The position numbers were made by a program, and so were the translations under genes. From assembly GCF_902459465.1 (NCBI RefSeq), contig NC_047076.1, forward strand, positions 3,299,488 through 3,363,487: 64,000 nt of DNA. The letters are read 5' to 3'. The notes under the pieces are model-generated. The model did not search any database, had not been told where the DNA came from, and saw only the letters and a list, made by a program, of their open reading frames with translations. Of this stretch, positions 58,501 to 64,000 are shown piece by piece. The stretch comes from Asterias rubens (taxonomy: Eukaryota > Echinodermata > Asteroidea > Forcipulatida > Asteriidae). Position 1 is the first letter of the stretch, and each line of letters begins with the position of its first letter.

Positions 58501-61500
58501 GAAATAACCCAGATTTTGTTTTTAATTACCACAGAATCCGAGTTAAAATTCAATTTTTTTTTTTTAAACTCGTTTCCTGGGTCAGCCTGACTGCAAAAAT
58601 GTTCGAAAGCAAAGTAGTCTTACCCCAGGCCACGACGCTACACTTCAGCACAAAGTGCCTGGTGTGTGTACCGAACACCCTAATCAGAGCGATATACATG
58701 TGCACCGCCTCCACACCGTTCCACATCAACGACACCAAGATGAAGTAGAGCCGTAGGCTGTTGGCGATGCGGCACCCTATGGTGGTGTTGGAGAAGAGTG
58801 TCGACGCTAACAGAATGATGATGAGGAGTATGATGGACACGCACATGTTGATTAAGATCAGGGTGGGTCTGCCTCTACGGACTTTGCTGTGTTTAGAACA
58901 AGAGAAGAGGAGTGTATAAAATGTTGGACAGACTCATAATGGCGCCCTATATTACCGGCTTGGGAATTGTGACGCTATTTTGTCCTTTAACAGATCTTGC
59001 CAATGATTTCTACTGAGGTTTAGGGCAAGATCATTGTAGAAATTTGCATTAAGAGTGTGGTCACATGGAGAGAGACTACTTTTCTTGTGTCACGTGATAA
59101 CTGACGGACGCCATTTATAGTCCAAATACAGCACAACCCAATGGACTGTTTTTTAGTATGGCAGCCTGTATTCGCACGTGTGTTTTGGGGATTGTAAACG
59201 GCTTTAATTCGCAAGTTGCCAACTTGCTTAATACACAGCTATAGGTCAATGTATTTTCATTTCCTTCAAGGAATTGCTTGCATCGCATCATCAAACAGCA
59301 CCACCAGGCGCCTTATTTAATGGCATTAAAAAACTTTTGCCAACTGCAAGTTCACAAACCCAGCCACAGCCAAAGTTGTTCATCTTAGATATAGCTAACG
59401 CTACAGAAAGCAAAAGTGGTGATCATACTTCTTCCTCAATTAGGGATCGAGGTTACTTACGGGAACACAGTATACGTCATTAGGACGAGAACAAGGCTGG
59501 CGAGGGACATGTAGTACCCAATATAACAGAGAGCAGCCAACGTCATGTAATAGGGAAAACTCTGTAAAAAATAAAATTATACTTATAACCGTCATAATCA
59601 TTCAGAAGTACTAAAAACCGTCCAAAGAAACGGGCATTTATAATAAGCAACAGATCTGTGCAACATTGTATTTGTGTTCACTGCTGCAACGTCAAACATT
59701 TAATCGATAATCGATACAATACATTGTTTTAATCATTGAGAAATACTTATAAACTGCAAAATCTTTGACGAACAATAAAACTTACCAGAAATTCAAATAT
59801 ATCTTTTGGAACCTCCTGAGTTGTCTGTAACAAAAACAGAAAACAACATGTTTCACTTTAAAAATGAAACTAGTTGATGTAAAAGACACTGTACACTTAT
59901 GGTAATTGTCAAAGACCAGTCTTCCCACTTGGTGTATCTCAACATATGCTTAAAAAAACAATCCTGTGAAAATTTGAGCTCAATTGGTCGTCGAAGTTGC
60001 GAGATAACTATGAAAGATAAAACACCCTTGTCCAACGAAGTTGTGTGCCTTCAGATGATTGATTTCGAGACCTCAAAATCTAATTCTGAGGTCTCGAAAT
60101 CAAATTCGTGAAAATTACTTCCTTCTCGAAAACTATGCAGTTCAGAGGGAGCCGTTTCTCACAATGTTTTATACTACCAACCACTTCCCATTACTCGTTA
60201 CTAAGTAAGGTTTTATGCTAATATACATTTTGAGTGATTACCAATAGTGTCCACTGCCTTTAATAATGATGTTGTGCAAGACCCAATTTATTTTTCAGTT
60301 GAATTGACCATTGGCTAATTACTGGCCAATGACAGAAACAGTTATTACGACCGCCAAAACGTACCCCTCTAGACTTGACAAAACAAGATGGCGAGCCACA
60401 GTAAAGCTGTAAACTACACAATGAACATGCAAATTTTAAGCAATTTTACCTGTGGTGGAACTGGTGTTGGTATAATATCCACAATCAGACCCAGAAGATC
60501 CAGGACTTTGCAGATACAATCCGTTTGCTTTGAGTCGGTGTAATTCAGGGTGCAGGCTGAAGAATCCCACTCTAAATCCACTGTAATGGGACATGAAAGT
60601 GAAATGATTCTCAGACTTCTGACACACTGGACACTAATGGTAATTGTCAGACTTCTCAGACTTTAAAATGATTCTCTTTGTACATCGCATTGGAACTCCG
60701 TGTGTAATGCGCTTTATAAGAACGGTTTATTATTAGTATTATTATGAATAAAAAATTAAATAAAACTTTAAATAAAATGTAATGTATTATTTTAAATCCA
60801 TTATAATATTGTTCTTGATGTTAAAGAGGAGGTCAACGTTTGACACTGATTCCCCAGAATGATAGAACTGAAGTTAGACGTAAAGCAGCTTTCGATAATA
60901 TATGGCAATTTGAGAATCATTTCTCTTCAAGTAATGTGGTTATGGAAATATCAGTTTTGTCACCCAAAATTTGAACCTGAGAAACTTTACTATCAGAACA
61001 ATTTTTCAGAATAAAAAGAGAAAACAAAAAAAGGCTGTTAGACTAACCTGTACGGAAACCACCAAGGAAGCCCTTGGATTCGTTTCTAGACAGACGGGCA
61101 GCACCACATTGCAAGTCATCCCATGTTGACTGCGAACAAAATTCAAAGGAAAAACAAAACAAAAACATTTCAATTAAAGGCAGTGGACACTATTGGTAAT
61201 TACTCAAAAAATGATTGGCATAAAACCTTTCTTGGTGACGAGTAGTGGGGAGAGGTTGATGGTATGAAACATTGTGAGAAACGGCTCCCTCTGAAGTGCC
61301 ATAGTTTTCGAGAAAGAAGTAATTTTCCACGAATTTGATTTCGAGACCTCAGATTTAGAACTTGAGGTCTCGAAGTCAACCATCTAGACGCACACAACTT
61401 CGTGTGGCAAGTTTTTTTTTCTTCTTTCATTATTATCTCGCAACTTCGATGACCGATTGAGCTCAAATTTTCACAGCTGGTTTGTTATTTTATGCGTATG

Positions 61501-63208
61501 TTGAGATACACCAACTATAATGAAGGCTCGTCTTTGACAATTACCAATAGTGTCCACTGCATTTAAAAGTACTTTTGGAAAGATGTTGACCATGTTTGAA
61601 ACGTTGCATGAGCGGAACATAAGAAGTAGGCCCAACTATAAATATCAAACTTGGTGGTACGACCATTGTGTGAATCTCTTTCTTAGGAGTGTCGGTTGTA
61701 AAAGGAGCCGGCGTGGTGTGGACAATTTGAGCAGTATTCAATGCTCTTGTTCGCATGCTGTTGAAGACGAGCACTTCAGTACTGTTCGAAACGTCGATAC
61801 CACACTGGCTCCTTTCAAAACCAACACTCCTCCCAAAAGAGATGTATACATGGTTGCACCCGCAGGTTAACTGGTAACGGTTACTTCTTATGCTTTCGAA
61901 AATTTACTTTTGAGAGCCAACTTTTCATCCCGCCAATGGGGGACATTTGAAACGCTGATTGGCAGCAGACTTACCAGGTAAATTTCCATTGTTCTGAATA
62001 TGCGCAAATTACACTGCAAAAACTGGATTCTCTTGGTATCTATATGTGACAACACCGACACGGTGTTAATTTGACCAACGATATAGCAATGGGGATAAAT
62101 AACACCATGTTTGTGTTGTCACCTAAAGATACCAGGAAGAGTCAATTTAACACCCCCAGTTTTTGCAGTGTACCGTATGTAAACTGTACGTAAAACTGGG
62201 TTCGTTAAGCTACTCCAGGCGGTTTTATACAGCACACATTTCTATAAGGTTCTAATGGTACCAAGAACGATAGATTTACCTGGTGAGTTTGCTGCCACCT
62301 AGCGTCCTAAAGGTCCCCCATTCACATCCCGGTAATCATTTATTCAGTTTGAAAAAGGAACTAACTAGTACCTCATTGTCGTGAGTGTGGTGAGTGTGGT
62401 AGAACGTTATCAAGAATGGCTCTTCCACCTGCTTGACTTCCACCCCGTCTTTGTATGCCTTTGCGTACAGAAGTACGGTGTCCTCGAGAGGTATTCTGCT
62501 AGTCAGGTCCCCCATGAAGAACTTGTTGGTGTAGTACACCGTGGCAGTGGTTCTGACAACTGGTACGGGGACGTTCATTGGTTGGATTGGGTCTGTGCCT
62601 TTGCTGTCTGGATCTCGAAGTAGACCTAGAAATGACGAAAGGTATTATTTGATGTCTTTAATACCAAGAAGGATAATAAATCCTTTCAAATTTTTAACTT
62701 CGTATGGTGGAAGTATAAAATAAGCCCCCTTTTTCGGATCGAGATTCGGCTCCGGCTAGCTTGGCCCCGCGGTTGATTTTACAATATTTCGCGTGCTTTG
62801 CTTACGCGCTCAGGACTTCAAACGTGAGAATGGAGCCTGAAGCCGAAACCGTGGATTCGAATAGGGCAATAGAGAGGTTTAAGGTAACACCATTTGCCCA
62901 CCAGCTTGCCCACCAATGTAACTTGTTCACTTATAATTTTCTTGGATAAAAGGTCGACATTGAGCCGAACCTCATCATGAGGAGATCTGTGTTAAAGATA
63001 GACTCACCACTTAGCAAGTAGTACGGGAACCTGATCGTCGCCACCGTCTCGGCCTGGGATTCAGGCCTGAAGAAACTAAATTCAAGCGGCAGTTGGATGA
63101 CGTCGCGAGACGGCTCCTTGATGTCGATCATTATATTGGAGTAAGTGTGCTCCACACGTCTGCTTATGACTGGCAGTTTGACGTTGGCGGCGTAGATCTG
63201 GAGACTAC
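55501..63208 (-). CDS. Adhesion G protein-coupled receptor, 5' partial
   Basis: Eleven minus-strand exons in phase, 5' to 3': 63208-63008, 62625-62372, 61129-61048, 60580-60450, 59824-59786, 59561-59461, 58886-58624, 58163-58082, 57572-57451, 56547-56399, 55788-55501 (TGA); 569 complete codons. The first two encode GAIN beta-strands (VIQLPLEFSF, EPFLITFYH). Next comes the GPS with DLQCG, EWDSSAC and TDCICK. TM1 is MTLAALCYIGYYMSLASLVL. TM2-TM3 lie in one exon (RPTLILINMCVSIILL; SLMWNGVEAVHMYIALIRVF). TM4 to ECL2 reads WGLPSLLIGLPLAFNFE. TM5 (FLTPMIAIVV), TM6 (LLGISWGFGA) and TM7 (SVAFQGFFIFIFHCVRYQDIRKQW) follow. The tail has a Cys cluster and Thr/Pro repeats. These are class B2 signatures. 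The cleavage triad of the GPS is missing. The N-terminal ectodomain lies beyond the window. Confidence 0.93.
56110..56345 (-). repeat. tRNA-derived SINE with a MetaSINE-like core
   Basis: On the minus strand: head with GGGTTCGAGTCCCGG, then a diverged core (cctccagatgggacgtgagg). It lies in the intron between the TM6 and TM7 exons, ending 54 bases from the TM6 exon. Confidence 0.7.
57381..57399. repeat. Poly(C) homopolymer
   Basis: A run of about 18 C, 50 bases from the TM5 exon. Length is uncertain in assemblies. Confidence 0.9.
57674..57790 (-). pseudogene. Decayed duplicate of the TM5 exon start and its upstream intron
   Basis: On the minus strand this aligns with 57640-57530. Both read aaaatg(a/t)tttttaccaa(t/g)ta, then ...ttatcgaag(a/c)ag, then tt(c)tgttttgt...cctcactcc. 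The copy lost two bases at the acceptor (gtcagtt against gtgccagtt), shifting the frame. It stops after about 55 exon bases, so it cannot encode TM5. Confidence 0.85.
59884..60259. repeat. TTAA MITE copy in adhesion GPCR intron
   Basis: The left end is agacactgtacacttatgg; the right end is tagtgtccactgcct followed by TTAA at 60260-60263. The internal gatttcgagacctcaaaa palindrome is intact. Confidence 0.88.
60826..61010. repeat. Partial copy of the 41738 element family
   Basis: TTAA then agaggaggtcaacgtttg, gcagctttcgataatatatggca and cccaaaatttgaacctgagaaac match 41738-41900 in order. Confidence 0.6.
61178..61562. repeat. TTAA MITE copy
   Basis: TTAA at 61174-61177 and 61563-61566. The left end is identical to the reference copy. 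It starts 48 bases from a GPCR exon. Confidence 0.92.
61645..61870. repeat. Complete fold-back copy of the 'gttcgaaacgtcga' element
   Basis: Left gtggtacgaccattgtgtg...gtcggttgtaaaaggagccgg and right ggctcctttcaaaaccaacactcc...gtatacatggttgcaccc are inverted. Single arms occur at 28262-28380 and 44709-44822. Confidence 0.75.
61930..62330. repeat. Fold-back repeat interrupted by a nested element
   Basis: The outer arms are atgggggacatttgaaacgct...cttaccaggtaaatttcc and atttacctggtgag...gctgccacctagcg...ggtcccccat. The interior holds another element (62028-62170). Confidence 0.8.
62028..62170. repeat. Nested fold-back element with 'CACTGCAAAAACTGG' ends
   Basis: The left end is acactgcaaaaactgg and the right end is ccagtttttgcagtgt, perfect inverted ends. 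Inner 'cttggtatctatatgtgacaacac' pairs with 'gtgttgtcacctaaagataccagg'. Confidence 0.88.
62725..62868. repeat. Fold-back element, 'cggcttcaggctcc' family, copy 2
   Basis: Related to 49795-49965. 'attcggctccggc' is inverted with 'gagcctgaagccgaaaccgtgg', and the interior has cgcgtgctttgcttacgcgc. Confidence 0.8.
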
Positions 63209-64000
63209 CTGCAATACTGTTGTCGTGACAACGAAAAGAGGAGGAGCTCCAAATAAAAGTTCACAATAGACCGTGCAAGTCTCGCGCGTTTTTGAAATTT
63301 TTTGGGGGACCACTTTGGTCCCAACATGCATTTATTTAGTGCGTGAAGGAAACAAACTCGGGCACTTTTAACGGGACCCAATTTTCAAAATACGCACGAA
63401 ACTTGCATGGATTATAGACTGCGACACCAAGACCCTTTTAAACTAACTCGAAAATCAGATCATAGAATTCCGGATGCTCAAACATCTAACTTCACACTTC
63501 GAGGCTCGCGAGAAGCCAAATACCGGCATGTTAGGTCATTTCTGAGAGGCGGCTATACAGCTATGGCTACGACTGTTAATACAACGCAGGATGACGCAAC
63601 AATCCAGCTGTAGCTATATAGCTGTAGTCACCATTCGGACACGGCCTAACCTGGGTCCAATTTCATAGAGCTGCTAAGCACAAAAATTTGCTTAGCATGA
63701 AATGTTTGCCTTGATAAAAAGTTCCCAAACAAATTTCTACGTGATTTTCAAGATAAGCATACATCTGAATACCAGTAACTAGGCAATGCAACAAAATGAA
63801 TGTTCGGTTGGTTATCCTGTTTTTACAAAGGAAGAAGTTTCATGCTAAGCAAATTTTCGTGCTTAGCAGCTCTATGAAATTGGGCCCTGGTATGTTACCT
63901 GCCATTTTTAATTGGTATATTACTGTGTGAGTACAGTAGACACCAATACACGCACACGTTCTCAAAAAGGCCTCATTGTGGAGCATTATTTTGTTCTTTC
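63209..64000. other. Intron of the adhesion GPCR running off the window
   Basis: No further exon with a family match was found. A fold-back element is at 63655-63888. The open frame at 63407-63613 (+) has no recognisable motif. Confidence 0.5.
63655..63888. repeat. Fold-back element, 'cccaatttcat' family, best copy
   Basis: The left end is gtccaatttcatagagctgc and the right end is gcagctctatgaaattgggc, near-perfect inverted arms. 'aagcacaaaaatttgcttagcatg' pairs with 'catgctaagcaaattttcgtgctt'. Confidence 0.9.

Overview
The window is animal nuclear DNA. It has long introns with canonical GT/AG borders, AT-rich intergenic sequence packed with short non-autonomous repeats, and vertebrate-like exon sizes. 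The gene set and repeat set fit a marine invertebrate deuterostome, most likely an echinoderm such as a sea star. This is an inference: a bacterial-type prolyl iminopeptidase, secreted CUB proteins and MetaSINE-like tRNA SINEs occur together, and no sequence search was possible.

Five genes were rebuilt by joining exons whose reading phases agree. (1) The last two exons of a chaperonin-like gene (BBS12/BBS10-like) lie at 928-2290 on +. (2) A complete seven-exon prolyl iminopeptidase lies at 3704-9945 on +; it encodes 322 residues, and one of its introns has a GC donor. (3) 'CUB gene A' lies at 20506-29675 on + (nine exons, 668 residues) and (4) 'CUB gene B' at 36147-53087 on + (twelve exons, 858 residues). 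A and B are tandem paralogues with the same order: signal peptide, short basic pro-region with a furin-type RxRR site, an eight-cysteine LDLa-like module, then three (A) or five (B) CUB domains and a low-complexity tail. (5) The 3' part of an adhesion GPCR lies at 55501-63208 on -: the end of the GAIN domain, a degenerate GPS, seven membrane helices and the cytoplasmic tail. Its 5' end lies beyond the right edge, and it converges on CUB gene B.

The remaining sequence is mostly repeats. The commonest is a roughly 330-390 bp element with terminal inverted repeats (AGGCAGTGGACACTATTGG and reverse complement), usually flanked by TTAA and often carrying an internal palindrome. At least ten near-complete copies and several fragments are present. 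Other TTAA-flanked families, several fold-back elements, tRNA-derived SINEs (mostly on -), a large inverted repeat with arms at 11949-12402 and 13367-13775, and micro/minisatellites fill introns and spacers.

Most interesting points: the CUB A/B pair, whose CUB domains all lack the second conserved disulfide; an adhesion GPCR whose GPS lacks the His-Leu/Thr cleavage triad; a decayed copy of its TM5 exon inside the neighbouring intron; the large inverted repeat; and a minisatellite that runs straight into a splice acceptor.
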